Part shown: piece after piece, positions 51,838-61,410 of the stretch | Layout: each line of letters opens with the position of its first letter | Position numbering within the stretch: the first letter of the stretch is position 1 | NCBI GenBank assembly: GCA_934899185.1 | Contig: CAKXYI010000004.1 | Span: 1-64,000, forward strand | DNA length: 64,000 bases | Origin: an uncultured Lachnospiraceae bacterium | GTDB taxonomy: Bacteria > Bacillota > Clostridia > Lachnospirales > Lachnospiraceae | Direction: 5' to 3' | Notes under the pieces: generated by a model | The model's database searches: none | What the model saw: the letters and a program-made list of their open reading frames with translations, nothing else | What the model was told of the DNA's origin: nothing | Program-made: the position numbers and the translations under genes

Positions 51838-52914
51838 ATGTTTGATAAATTAGACGACCTGATTCTTCGCTACGAAGAAGTCATGAACCTATTAAGCGAA
51901 CCGGATGTTGCCAACGACACCAATCGTTTCCGCAACCTGATGAAGGAACAGGCAAATCTGGCACCGATCGTAGAAGCCTATAAGGAATACAAGGCATGCA
52001 AAGAGACGGTTGACGATTCTCTTGCCATGCTGGAAGAAGAATCCGATGAAGAAATGCGTGATATGTTAAAAGAGGAACTTTCCACAGCCAGAAAGCGCAT
52101 TGAAGAATTGGAGACCCAGTTGAAGATCCTGCTTTTGCCAAAGGACCCGAACGATGACAAGAACGTTATCGTGGAAATCCGTGCAGGTGCAGGTGGAGAG
52201 GAAGCGGCTCTTTTTGCAGCGGAAATGTATCGTCTCTATGTGCATTATGTGGAAAGCCGTGGCTGGAAGGTAGAACTTCTGGAAGCAGATGAGACAGGCA
52301 TCGGCGGTATGAAGTCTGTCAACTTTATGGTCAAGGGTGACGGTGCTTATTCCGTGCTCAAGTATGAATCCGGGGTACATCGTGTGCAGCGTGTACCGGA
52401 GACCGAGTCCCAGGGACGTATCCAGACTTCGACCTGTTCGGTAGCAGTTATGCCGGAGGCAGAGGAAGTAGACGTACAGATCGATGAAAAGGATATCCGT
52501 ATTGACGTCATGAGAGCGTCCGGAAATGGTGGACAGTGTGTCAACACGACGGACTCTGCGGTGCGTCTGACCCATTACCCGACCGGAATTGTCATTTATT
52601 CCCAAACAGAGAAATCCCAGTTGCAGAATAAGGCAAAGGCTTTTGCTCTTTTGCGTGCCAAGTTATACGATCTGGAAATGCAGAAAAAGCAGGATGCGGA
52701 AGCAGAGGAAAGACGGAGCCAGATCGGTACGGGAGATCGTTCCGAGAAGATCCGTACCTACAACTTCCCACAGGGACGTGTGACTGACCACAGGATCAAT
52801 CTGACCCTCTATAAGTTGGACAAGATCATGAACGGAGACATTCAGGAGATCATCGATGCCTGTATCGCAGCCGACCAGGCAAAGAAACTTGCAAAGATGA
52901 ACGAGGATGCGTAA
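51838..52914 (+). CDS. prfA: Peptide chain release factor 1
   Basis: Recognises UAA and UAG in the ribosomal A site and triggers peptide release; 358 residues. Catalytic GGQ lies in [17 protein letters not shown]; the stop-codon tripeptide is PET (187-189, PxT class). The position equal to E. coli His197 (T. thermophilus His193), in the RIHTS segment, is Gln196 here (RIQTS). AAGGAG precedes the ATG. With prmC upstream the modifying enzyme and its substrate are adjacent. A terminator follows. Confidence 0.96.
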   Translation: MFDKLDDLILRYEEVMNLLSEPDVANDTNRFRNLMKEQANLAPIVEAYKEYKACKETVDDSLAMLEEESDEEMRDMLKEELSTARKRIEELETQLKILLLPKDPNDDKNVIVEIRAGAGGEEAALFAAEMYRLYVHYVESRGWKVELLEADETGIGGMKSVNFMVKGDGAYSVLKYESGVHRVQRVPETESQGRIQTSTCSVAVMPEAEEVDVQIDEKDIRIDVMRASGNGGQCVNTTDSAVRLTHYPTGIVIYSQTEKSQLQNKAKAFALLRAKLYDLEMQKKQDAEAEERRSQIGTGDRSEKIRTYNFPQGRVTDHRINLTLYKLDKIMNGDIQEIIDACIAADQAKKLAKMNEDA

Positions 52915-52939
52915 AAAAGAATACAGATAAATGTAATAA

Positions 52940-52976
52940 AAAGCGGTCTTTGCCATGCAGGCAGGACTGCTTTCTT
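52940..52976 (+). terminator. prfA terminator
   Basis: AAAGCGGTC (52940-52948) and GACTGCTTT (52965-52973), with inner TGCC/GGCA pairing, followed by CTT. One G-T pair; T tract is short. Confidence 0.65.
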
Positions 52977-53071
52977 AAACTTCCTTAATTTGCACGATAT
53001 ACTACAACATAAATGAAAAATTGTGTATAATGAAGATAACTTATTTTTTTACACAGGAAAGGAGCAGGCTT

Positions 53072-53875
53072 ATGTGGGATAACAAAGTCTTGAAACAAAA
53101 AGCAAAGGAGCGTATGAAGGTCAACTATTGGAAGATGCTTTTAGTCGGACTTATCATTGCCTTGGTGTCAGGAGGCACAGGAGCATCCTCCAGTGCCAGA
53201 GATTATATTACAGGGGATAAAGAGACGACACAGTATGAGTACAATGAATATTATGATGGGGATGACGGCGTACTTTTTGACGGAGCCCTTTCCTTTGGTC
53301 AGCCGGCACTGAGTTTAGCAGTCGGTGGCATTGCAATCGGCATTGCGCTGGTGATCGGTGCGATCGCGATCTGTTTGGGGATCTTTGTATTGAACCCATT
53401 GCTGGTTGGCGCACGTCGTTTCTTCTACCAGAACATCAATCAAAAGGCAGAACTTAAAGAACTTGGTTATGCTTTTGACCGCAACTACTTAAATAGTGTA
53501 AAGACCATGTTCTTGCGCGAACTTTATACTTTCTTATGGACATTGCTCTTTGTCATTCCGGGTATTGTCAAGTCCTATGAGTACCGCATGGTTCCATATC
53601 TTTTGGCGGAAAATCCAAACATGAGCAGTTCCGAGGCTTTTGCCACCAGTAAGCGTATGATGGATGGCAACAAACTGGATGCTTTTTGGTTTGACCTTAC
53701 CTTTATCGGATGGGAGATCCTAGGTGTTATCACCTTTGGCATTGTTGATGTATTCTGGGTCAATGGTTACTACAACCAGTCAGCCGCTATGCTCTATGAT
53801 GCGATCAAGATCGGTGAGCAGAACCGTAGAATGCAGCAGGAGACGACAGCGGATCAGGGATTTGACCAGTACTAA
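53072..53875 (+). CDS. DUF975 multi-pass membrane protein
   Basis: 267 residues, about four to five transmembrane segments (~18-38, ~82-112, ~150-180, ~215-240). The family opening WDNKVLKQKAKERMKVNYWK and block FLRELYTFLWTLLFVIPGIVKSYEYRM with ANPNMSSSEAF are typical of DUF975. Function unknown; such proteins are common in Clostridia and lactic acid bacteria. ATG 53072 follows AAAGGAG; the ATG at 53021 lies in the promoter, where a TATAAT is seen at 53026-53031. Confidence 0.88.
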   Translation: MWDNKVLKQKAKERMKVNYWKMLLVGLIIALVSGGTGASSSARDYITGDKETTQYEYNEYYDGDDGVLFDGALSFGQPALSLAVGGIAIGIALVIGAIAICLGIFVLNPLLVGARRFFYQNINQKAELKELGYAFDRNYLNSVKTMFLRELYTFLWTLLFVIPGIVKSYEYRMVPYLLAENPNMSSSEAFATSKRMMDGNKLDAFWFDLTFIGWEILGVITFGIVDVFWVNGYYNQSAAMLYDAIKIGEQNRRMQQETTADQGFDQY

Positions 53876-53893
53876 AAAAGGCGGGAATATAAG

Positions 53894-56800
53894 ATGTCAC
53901 TACAGTTTGTGATAGGAAATGCGGGAAGCGGTAAGTCTACCTATCTTTACCGGCATGTGATCGCGGAAGCGACCCTGCATCCGCAAAAAAATTATCTGGT
54001 TATCGTGCCGGAACAGTTTACCATGCATACCCAGGAAGAACTTGTGGCTATGCATCCAAAGCATGCGATCATGAATATCGATGTTCTGAGTTTTGACCGT
54101 ATGGCATATCGTATTTTTGATGAACTGGGGACAGATACCTTAGAGGTCTTAGAGGAGACCGGCAAGAACCTGCTCTTGCGCAAAGTAGCACAGGAGCAGG
54201 AAACAGAATTACATGCACTTGGAAAGAACATGAAACGGCCTGGGTATATTGCCCAGGTCAAGTCTTTAATATCGGAGTTTTCCCAGTACAATATCACCCC
54301 GGATGCTCTGGATGAGATCATGCAGCGGTCGGAACTCAGCCAGAGTTTCCGCTATAAGGGTGCAGATCTGGTCACCATGTACCGGGCATTTGAGGAAAAG
54401 ATCGCAGGTTCCTACATCACGACGGAACAGATCTTGCAAAGGTTTTTGGATGTGGCGAAAGACTCCAAGATCCTGCGGGGATCGACCATCGTTTTTGATG
54501 GCTTTACGGGCTTTACACCCATCCAGAATCAGGTGCTGGAAATGCTTTTGCGCATTACGGACAAGATCATGGTAACGATCACCTGTGATACGAAAGAAGA
54601 ATTCTTTGGCAGGATCCATGATGAAGAACTTTTTGCTATGAGTAAAAAGACCATGGCAAAACTCGTAGATCTTTGCAGGCAGACAGGCTGTCTCTTGGAA
54701 GATCCGGTCTTACTTGACAATGCGCAGGAAAGACGTTTTGTGGCAGGAGGAAGACTGGCGCATCTGGAATCCAATCTTTTCCGTCCATCGGCGCATGCCT
54801 GGAAACAGAAAGAGGCATCGGAAGATGCCATCCGCATCGTCAGTCTGAAAAATCCAAGGCAGGAACTGGCATATGCTGCCAGTGAGATTACGCGCGCCGT
54901 GCGGCAGGAAGGACGCAGATATCGCGATTTTGCCATTGTATGTGCAGATCTGGATACCTACCGTTACAGTGCTCCGGCAGTCATGGAAGACTACCATTTA
55001 CCGTATTTTTTGGATGTCAAGGCAGAGATCGTCTTTCATCCTATGATCGAGTTTATCTATGGGCTTTTTATGGTCTTGGAAGAGAATTTTTCCTATGAGA
55101 GCATCATGCGCCTGCTCCGTACCGGACTGAGCGATCTGAGCGTGGATGAGATTGACCGACTGGAAAATTATCTGCTGGCATCCGGCATACGGGGGCGAAA
55201 GAAGTATAGTGAGCCTTTTACGATCATGCCAAGAGGTTACAACCCAGAAGATCTGGTTACCTTAAACGAAATCCGTTTGCGCCTGTTTGCCCCGCTTGAG
55301 CACTTTGTGCAAACGGTCTTTGCACAGGATGAAAAGACACAGGATAAAAAGTCGGGGGCATGGCTGACCCCGGCAAAAACCGTATCGGTAGAGGCTCTTT
55401 CCTATGGGCTTTACGAGTATCTGACTTTTTATCATGTGCAGGAAAAATTAGAAGAAAAGGCAGATGCCTATGAAGCCGCAGGACAGGTGGTAAAGAGCCA
55501 GGAATATCGGCAGATCTATGGCGAGTGTATGGATCTTCTGGACAAACTGGTTGCCATTTTGGGGCAGGAAGACATGACGGTGAGCGAGTATCGGGAGATC
55601 TTATCCTCCGGTTTTGAGTCGGTCGCAGTCGGCATGATCCCGCCGGATAAGGACTGCCTTGTTATTGGGGATATGGAGCGTACCCGTCTTTCGGACATCC
55701 ATACCATGTATCTGATCGGGGCAAACGATGGTGCCATTCCAAAAGCGCTTGGCAATGGCGGTATTTTGTCCCAGTTGGATCGGGAACAATTGATGGCATT
55801 GGATGTGGAAGTAGCACCTTCCGACCGGCAAAAAGCCTTTATGCAGCGCTTTTATCTGTATTTTGTCATGACAAAGCCGTCCAGGGAACTGGTCGTGACC
55901 TATACTCGTGTGGATGGCGACAGCAAGGCAGTGCGCAGATCTTATCTGATCCAGACCCTTTTACAACTATTCCCGGATATCCGGGTGGAAGAATTAGAAG
56001 AACTGCCGGCAAGAAACCGCATCCTGACAGCGGAGACTGCGCAGGATTATTATGTAGATCATTTGCGTCAGTATGTGGAGGAGGGCAGGACAGAAGATGC
56101 CTTTTTGGCATGTCTGGCATGGGAAGAAGCCGCAGATGCAGCAGGTTTCCGACGCTTGAGGGATGCTGCCTTTTATGAGCACAAGGAGGAGCGACTCTCC
56201 AAGGCAGCGCTGGATGCTCTTTATGGATCGTCCATCACAGAGAGCGTCAGCCGTCTGGAACAGTATGCCAGATGCGCCTATGCTTATTTTTTGCACTATG
56301 GATTGGGGCTGCTTCCACGCGCAGAGCATGCCTTTGAAGTAGCAGACATGGGAAATCTCTATCACGAAGCCTTGGAGGAGTATTCCAAACGACTTTTAAA
56401 AAGAGAGGATGTCAACTGGTACACGATCAGTCAGGAAGAGAGCGATGCCCTTTTGGCAGAATCCATTGCCTATACTTATCAGACCATGGCCAAGACAGAG
56501 GTCTTGGAAGAAGGGCGCGACCGTTATATCTTACGTCGCATGGAAAAGACCCTGCAACAGACGGTGCATGCCCTGACAGAGCAGGTGCGAAAGGGCTCTT
56601 TTGTGCCGAGTGCCTTTGAGGTGGATTTCCGGCAGGTATCCGATCTGGATGCCTTGCGTTTCCAACTGGACGAGATGCATACTATGCGCCTGCGTGGAAA
56701 AGTTGACCGCGTGGATCTTTACCGGGATGGATCTTCTGTCTATGTCAAGATCGTAGACTACAAATCCGGTGCCAAAGATATAGATTTTGCACAATTATAT

Positions 56801-57400
56801 CAGGGATTGCAGGTACAGTTGGTTCTTTATATGGATGCGACGGCAGAGGGACTAAAAGATGCATACCCGCAAAAGAAGATCAGTCCCGGCGCCATGTTTT
56901 ATTACCATATTGACCGTCCACTTCTTAAGGCGGAAGAACGGACAGAGCAGGAAAAAGAGCAAGCCATTTTAAAAGAATTGCAGATGAAGGGCGTTGTCAA
57001 TGCAGATCTGCATGTGATCGAGGCTTTGCATCATGGGCTGGAAGGGCGGTCGGATGTGATCCCGGCGGGAATCAATAAAGACGGATCTTTGTCCAAGACC
57101 TCAAGTGCGCTTTCCGAGGATGAGTTTGCCCTGGTGTCCTCTTATGTCCGTATGCTGGTGAAAAAGACCGGCAAACAGATCGTGGACGGCAGGATCGATT
57201 GTGCGCCTTATCGCATGGGCAATGAAAATGGATGTAATTATTGCGAATACCATGGTATCTGTGGCTTTGATGCCCGGATGGATGGTTTTGCCTATCGCAG
57301 ACTTCCGGATAAAATAGACCGGGAGGAGATCCTGGCGCGCATGGAGGAAGATCTGCAAAAGGATCGTTATAGAGAAGAAAGAGCAGAAGGAGAGAAGTAA
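53894..57400 (+). CDS. addB: ATP-dependent nuclease subunit B
   Basis: Subunit of the AddAB helicase-nuclease that resects double-strand breaks for recombination; 1168 residues. Walker A GNAGSGKST at the N-terminus; inactivated helicase body; C-terminal RecB-like nuclease with DRVDLYRDGSSVYVKIVDYK. The four iron-sulfur Cys are all present: Cys794 (ARCAYAYFLHYGL) and Cys1114, Cys1117, Cys1123 (CNYCEYHGIC), each seven residues before their B. subtilis counterparts. Starts 18 bp after DUF975; only one base separates it from addA. Confidence 0.96.
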   Translation: MSLQFVIGNAGSGKSTYLYRHVIAEATLHPQKNYLVIVPEQFTMHTQEELVAMHPKHAIMNIDVLSFDRMAYRIFDELGTDTLEVLEETGKNLLLRKVAQEQETELHALGKNMKRPGYIAQVKSLISEFSQYNITPDALDEIMQRSELSQSFRYKGADLVTMYRAFEEKIAGSYITTEQILQRFLDVAKDSKILRGSTIVFDGFTGFTPIQNQVLEMLLRITDKIMVTITCDTKEEFFGRIHDEELFAMSKKTMAKLVDLCRQTGCLLEDPVLLDNAQERRFVAGGRLAHLESNLFRPSAHAWKQKEASEDAIRIVSLKNPRQELAYAASEITRAVRQEGRRYRDFAIVCADLDTYRYSAPAVMEDYHLPYFLDVKAEIVFHPMIEFIYGLFMVLEENFSYESIMRLLRTGLSDLSVDEIDRLENYLLASGIRGRKKYSEPFTIMPRGYNPEDLVTLNEIRLRLFAPLEHFVQTVFAQDEKTQDKKSGAWLTPAKTVSVEALSYGLYEYLTFYHVQEKLEEKADAYEAAGQVVKSQEYRQIYGECMDLLDKLVAILGQEDMTVSEYREILSSGFESVAVGMIPPDKDCLVIGDMERTRLSDIHTMYLIGANDGAIPKALGNGGILSQLDREQLMALDVEVAPSDRQKAFMQRFYLYFVMTKPSRELVVTYTRVDGDSKAVRRSYLIQTLLQLFPDIRVEELEELPARNRILTAETAQDYYVDHLRQYVEEGRTEDAFLACLAWEEAADAAGFRRLRDAAFYEHKEERLSKAALDALYGSSITESVSRLEQYARCAYAYFLHYGLGLLPRAEHAFEVADMGNLYHEALEEYSKRLLKREDVNWYTISQEESDALLAESIAYTYQTMAKTEVLEEGRDRYILRRMEKTLQQTVHALTEQVRKGSFVPSAFEVDFRQVSDLDALRFQLDEMHTMRLRGKVDRVDLYRDGSSVYVKIVDYKSGAKDIDFAQLYQGLQVQLVLYMDATAEGLKDAYPQKKISPGAMFYYHIDRPLLKAEERTEQEKEQAILKELQMKGVVNADLHVIEALHHGLEGRSDVIPAGINKDGSLSKTSSALSEDEFALVSSYVRMLVKKTGKQIVDGRIDCAPYRMGNENGCNYCEYHGICGFDARMDGFAYRRLPDKIDREEILARMEEDLQKDRYREERAEGEK

Positions 57401-57401
57401 G

Positions 57402-60400
57402 GTGCCACAGTGGACAGACGACCAGCAGCAGGTCATTGATAGCAGAGAAAAGAATATGTTGGTTTCTGCGGCAGCAGGTTCCGGTAAGACGGCAGTTTTG
57501 GTAGAAAGAATCATCCAGCGTATCCTGGATGAAGAAAAACCGATCGATGTAGATCGTATTGTGGTTGTGACCTTTACCAAGGCGGCGGCAGCGGAGATGC
57601 GTGAGAGGATCCTGCTGGCGATCAATGCCAAGTTGGAAGAAGATCCTGGGAATGTGCATCTGATGCGACAGGCGACTTTGGTGCATAATGCCCAGATCAC
57701 GACGATTGACAGTTTTTGTAATTATATCGTGCGCAATCATTTCCATGAGATCGATCTGGAACCGGATTATCGTATCGGGGATGAGGGAGAAATGCTGCTC
57801 ATGCGAAGAAGCGTTATGGATGCCATGATGCAAAAAGAGTATGAGACGGCAGAGCAGGCAGGGCAGAATGCCTTCTTCTATTCTTTTATGAATGCTTATG
57901 TCAGGGGTAATTCGGATCAGGCAGTGACGGATATGATCCTGCGCCTCTTTGATAAGGCACAGTCCTATCCATGGCCAAAAGAATGGCTGCAATCCCTGGT
58001 GGATGCTTACGAGATCCATGCGCCCGAGGATCTGCAGGAAAGTGTATGGTTTGCTTTTCTATTGGACAGACTACGCATACAGGTGGAGGAGGCAAAGGCT
58101 AAGACCGAACGCCTGATCGATCTGTGCAGGCAGCCGGATGGACCTATCTTTTACGAAAAGGGCTTGCAGCAGGATATCCTATTATATGAGGACATCCTGA
58201 CCTTTGACGAAAAGATGCGTTTTTACGATGCCTTCCGGGATTTAAAATATGGTGCGATCGGGCGTAAGCCGCGCGGCTATGACGGCGATGAAGTCCTTTT
58301 AAACCGGGTAAAGGATGGAAGGGATGCCATCAAAAAAAGCATGGAAAAGGCAAAGAGTGATTATGGCGCATTTTCATTGGAAGAGATTATCCGGCAGATG
58401 CAGCAGTTACAACCCTTTGTCCGGGAATTGGTACGTCTGACCAGTTGTTTTATGGATGATTTTGCCGCCTACAAGCGGAGCAAAAATGTCATGGACTTTA
58501 ATGACATAGAACATTTTGCCTTGCAGATCCTAAAAGATCAAAAGACCAAGCAGACGACGGCGACCGCCAGAGAATTTCAGGAATACTATCAGGAGATCAT
58601 GATCGACGAATATCAGGACAGCAACTATATTCAGGAAGAGATCCTAAGTAGTGTATCAAAGGAAGATATCGGCGGGCATAATATGTTTATGGTGGGGGAT
58701 GTCAAGCAGAGCATCTACAGTTTCCGACAGGCATGTCCGGAGATCTTTATGGATAAATACGAGCGATTCCACGGCAGGGAAGAGGGCAGTATTGCCATTG
58801 ATCTGCACCAGAATTTCCGAAGCAGAAATGAAGTGCTGACTTTTACCAATGATGTCTTTTACCAACTCATGCATGCGGATATCGGCAATGTGGAATATGA
58901 CAATCTGGCGGCACTTTATCCCGGTGCGACCTATCCCGGCATTTCGAAGCCGGAGGACTTCTTCGCATCGGCAGAGTGTGACACGGATTTTCGGGGCGAA
59001 ATTCTGATCGCAGATCAGGATAGTGATCTGATGGAGGATGCGGGGATAGAAGACCGCATTGCCTTTGAAGCAAAGATCATTGCAGACAAGATCAATGCTA
59101 TGAATAAGACACAACTTGTCACGGATAAGGCATCCGGCAGGCTTCGTCCTATGCGCTACCGCGATGTGGTCATCTTATTGCGCAGTCCCGGCAGTATGGC
59201 GGAGAGCATGATCGCTGTCTTAGAAGAAAACGGCATACCGGCTTTTGCGGAAAATAAGACAGGTTATTTTGATACGACCGAAGTACAGACGGTCTTAAAC
59301 CTGCTCCGTATCATTGACAATCCAAGACAGGATATTCCTTTTGCGGCAGTTCTGCATTCGGCAATGTTTTCTTTTTCTAGTGATGAGATCGCTCTGATCC
59401 GTATGACAGAACCGAAACTGCCTTTCTATGAAGCCATGCAGACCTATGAGAAAGAGCATCCCCAGGAGAAAAAGGTGGGAGATTTTCTGCTCTTTTTAGA
59501 GGAAATGCGAGCGCAGGTGGCAGATACGCCCATCCATGCCTTTATTGAAATGCTATTGCAAAAGACAGGCTATCTGACCTATGTAAGTGCTATGCCGCGT
59601 GGAGAGAGCCGACGGGCAAATCTGGAAAAACTCATGGCACAGGCAGTTGTTTATGAGAATACCAGTTATAAAGGTCTCTTTCATTTCATAAACTATATCG
59701 GACAACTACAAAAGTACCAGGTAGATATGGGCGAGGCGGAACTCATCAGTGATAATGATGATGCTGTGGCAATTATGAGTATCCATAAAAGCAAGGGACT
59801 GGAGTTCCCGATCGTCTTTGTCTCCGGTATGGGCAAGCAGTTCAATGAAACAGACCAAAAGGGTTCTATGATCCTGCATGGTGATCTGGGCGTGGGGCTG
59901 GATCTGGTCGACTATGAAGACCAGACGAAAACGACATCGCTTTATAAACAGGTGGTTGCGCGCAGATTGCATGAAGATGCCTGTGGCGAGGAAATGCGCA
60001 TCCTATATGTGGCACTTACCAGGGCAAAAGAGAAACTGATTCTGACGGGAAGTCTGAAAAAGGCAGAAGAAACCTTAGAAAAATGGCAGGAAAATCGTGG
60101 AAAACTGACCTTTTTTGAGAGAGAGGGAGCCAAGACCTATTTAGAGTGGATCGTGCGTGCGACGGCAGCAAAGCGGGAGGCTTATCCGATACAGGTCATT
60201 TCGCCGGAAGAAGTCGTTGTGACGGAAGTTGCGGAACAGATGGATAAGCAGGCAAAAAAGGAGGCACTGGCGGCTTTGAGCGGACAGGCTAAGCCGTCCT
60301 GGGTAAAGGCACTGGAAGAGGAGATGGCATATGTCTATCCTTACGCATCCGTTGGAAAATATAAGAATAAGTATTCGGTATCGGAGATCAAGCATGCCCA

Positions 60401-61034
60401 GATGGAAAAGGCATTTGCGGACGACCAGAGCGTACGCCCGGACTTCCTGAAAGAGGAGACAAAAGAGATCGTTCCTGTCTTTATCGCAGAGAAAAAGACG
60501 CAGGAAGTCTCACGCGGAGCCCTACGGGGAACTGCCATGCACAGGTTTATGGAGTGCTTTGATTTTTGCCATTATACAGGCAGGGCTAGTTTGGAAGAGC
60601 AGGCAGAGCGGATGCTTGATGAGGGACGTATGACGCCGGAGCAAAAAGAACTTTTACAGATGGACCGCCTTTATGCCTTTATGGAGACAGGGGTGGCAAA
60701 GCGCATGATGCAGGCGGCAAAAAGAGAGGAACTTTATGTGGAAAAGCCTTTTGTCATGAGTATTTTTCCACAGGAACTCTTTGACGAAGAGGAAGCAGGC
60801 AGTCAGGAGGATACGGTCCTGGTGCAGGGGATCATTGACGTTTTCTTTGTGGAAGAGGACGGCATTGTCCTGCTGGATTACAAGACCGACCGCGTTCAAA
60901 ATGCCGGGGAACTCATCAAGCGTTATCAGGCACAGTTGCATCTGTATGCACTGGCATTGGGGCGCACCATGGATCTGCCGGTCAAAGAAATTTTGATCTA
61001 TTCCTTTTATCTGGAAAAAATCATTGCATTGTGA
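57402..61034 (+). CDS. addA: ATP-dependent helicase/nuclease subunit A
   Basis: UvrD-family helicase fused to a RecB nuclease; 1210 residues. Walker A SAAAGSGKTAVLVERI, Walker B MIDEYQDSNYIQ, motif with VGDVKQSIYSFRQA, motif V/VI region SIHKSKGLEFPIVFV and LYVALTRAKEKL. C-terminal nuclease residues in VQGIIDVFFVEEDG and VLLDYKTDRV. The start is GTG at 57402, one base after the addB stop, with GGAG about 10 bases upstream; no ATG suits the conserved PQWTDDQQQVI beginning. Translation is probably coupled to addB. Confidence 0.96.
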   Translation: MPQWTDDQQQVIDSREKNMLVSAAAGSGKTAVLVERIIQRILDEEKPIDVDRIVVVTFTKAAAAEMRERILLAINAKLEEDPGNVHLMRQATLVHNAQITTIDSFCNYIVRNHFHEIDLEPDYRIGDEGEMLLMRRSVMDAMMQKEYETAEQAGQNAFFYSFMNAYVRGNSDQAVTDMILRLFDKAQSYPWPKEWLQSLVDAYEIHAPEDLQESVWFAFLLDRLRIQVEEAKAKTERLIDLCRQPDGPIFYEKGLQQDILLYEDILTFDEKMRFYDAFRDLKYGAIGRKPRGYDGDEVLLNRVKDGRDAIKKSMEKAKSDYGAFSLEEIIRQMQQLQPFVRELVRLTSCFMDDFAAYKRSKNVMDFNDIEHFALQILKDQKTKQTTATAREFQEYYQEIMIDEYQDSNYIQEEILSSVSKEDIGGHNMFMVGDVKQSIYSFRQACPEIFMDKYERFHGREEGSIAIDLHQNFRSRNEVLTFTNDVFYQLMHADIGNVEYDNLAALYPGATYPGISKPEDFFASAECDTDFRGEILIADQDSDLMEDAGIEDRIAFEAKIIADKINAMNKTQLVTDKASGRLRPMRYRDVVILLRSPGSMAESMIAVLEENGIPAFAENKTGYFDTTEVQTVLNLLRIIDNPRQDIPFAAVLHSAMFSFSSDEIALIRMTEPKLPFYEAMQTYEKEHPQEKKVGDFLLFLEEMRAQVADTPIHAFIEMLLQKTGYLTYVSAMPRGESRRANLEKLMAQAVVYENTSYKGLFHFINYIGQLQKYQVDMGEAELISDNDDAVAIMSIHKSKGLEFPIVFVSGMGKQFNETDQKGSMILHGDLGVGLDLVDYEDQTKTTSLYKQVVARRLHEDACGEEMRILYVALTRAKEKLILTGSLKKAEETLEKWQENRGKLTFFEREGAKTYLEWIVRATAAKREAYPIQVISPEEVVVTEVAEQMDKQAKKEALAALSGQAKPSWVKALEEEMAYVYPYASVGKYKNKYSVSEIKHAQMEKAFADDQSVRPDFLKEETKEIVPVFIAEKKTQEVSRGALRGTAMHRFMECFDFCHYTGRASLEEQAERMLDEGRMTPEQKELLQMDRLYAFMETGVAKRMMQAAKREELYVEKPFVMSIFPQELFDEEEAGSQEDTVLVQGIIDVFFVEEDGIVLLDYKTDRVQNAGELIKRYQAQLHLYALALGRTMDLPVKEILIYSFYLEKIIAL

Positions 61035-61052
61035 GGGGCAAGTATTTATACT
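61024..61052 (+). promoter_or_regulatory. Promoter for the small acidic protein gene
   Basis: TTGCAT (61024-61029), a 17-base spacer and TATACT (61047-61052), placed over the addA stop codon. The leader contains the hairpin CACAGAT/ATCTGTG (61084-61103). Confidence 0.6.
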
Positions 61053-61139
61053 ATACATTGTTTCGTAGGAAATGAAATCGTGACACAGATTTTTGCATCT
61101 GTGACATAGGAAGAAATAATAAGTAGGAGGACCTTTGAA

Positions 61140-61406
61140 ATGAGCAGTTACGAATACGATGAGGCATGTATTCAGGCATTTCTTGAGCAGCAGTTGAAAT
61201 TATTTCCGGAGGAGGTAGCCGAGACACCGGAGGAGGCGGAAGCCTTTTTAGAGGATTGCATGGCTATGGTCTGTGACAACAAGGACGAAGTGATCGAATA
61301 TTTGGAAGATGAGATGGATATCGTTGGCATGGAAGAAGAGGAGATCTTGGAGGCAGAGGAAGTCTTTGCCATCGGAGACGGACGATATCTGGTAGTAGAA
61401 GGATAA
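61140..61406 (+). CDS. Small acidic protein of unknown function
   Basis: 88 residues, about a third Asp/Glu, no Arg except one near the C-terminus. Helical-looking throughout (EEAEAFLEDCMAMVCDNKDE, VIEYLEDEMDIVGMEEEEI), ending in VFAIGDGRYLVVEG. Strong AGGAGG site, own promoter and spacing make it a real gene. I do not recognise the family. It is followed within 5 bp by the foldase lipoprotein gene and probably shares its transcript. Roles as an inhibitor or DNA mimic are conceivable for acidic proteins beside AddAB, but only as speculation. Confidence 0.8.
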   Translation: MSSYEYDEACIQAFLEQQLKLFPEEVAETPEEAEAFLEDCMAMVCDNKDEVIEYLEDEMDIVGMEEEEILEAEEVFAIGDGRYLVVEG

Positions 61407-61410
61407 TTTT

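Noticed and set aside
57072..58019. 315-codon open frame on the minus strand across the addB-addA junction
   Set aside because: It is antisense to two clearly conserved genes, has odd His/Leu/Ile-rich composition and no ribosome binding site; open frames of this sort arise opposite biased codons.
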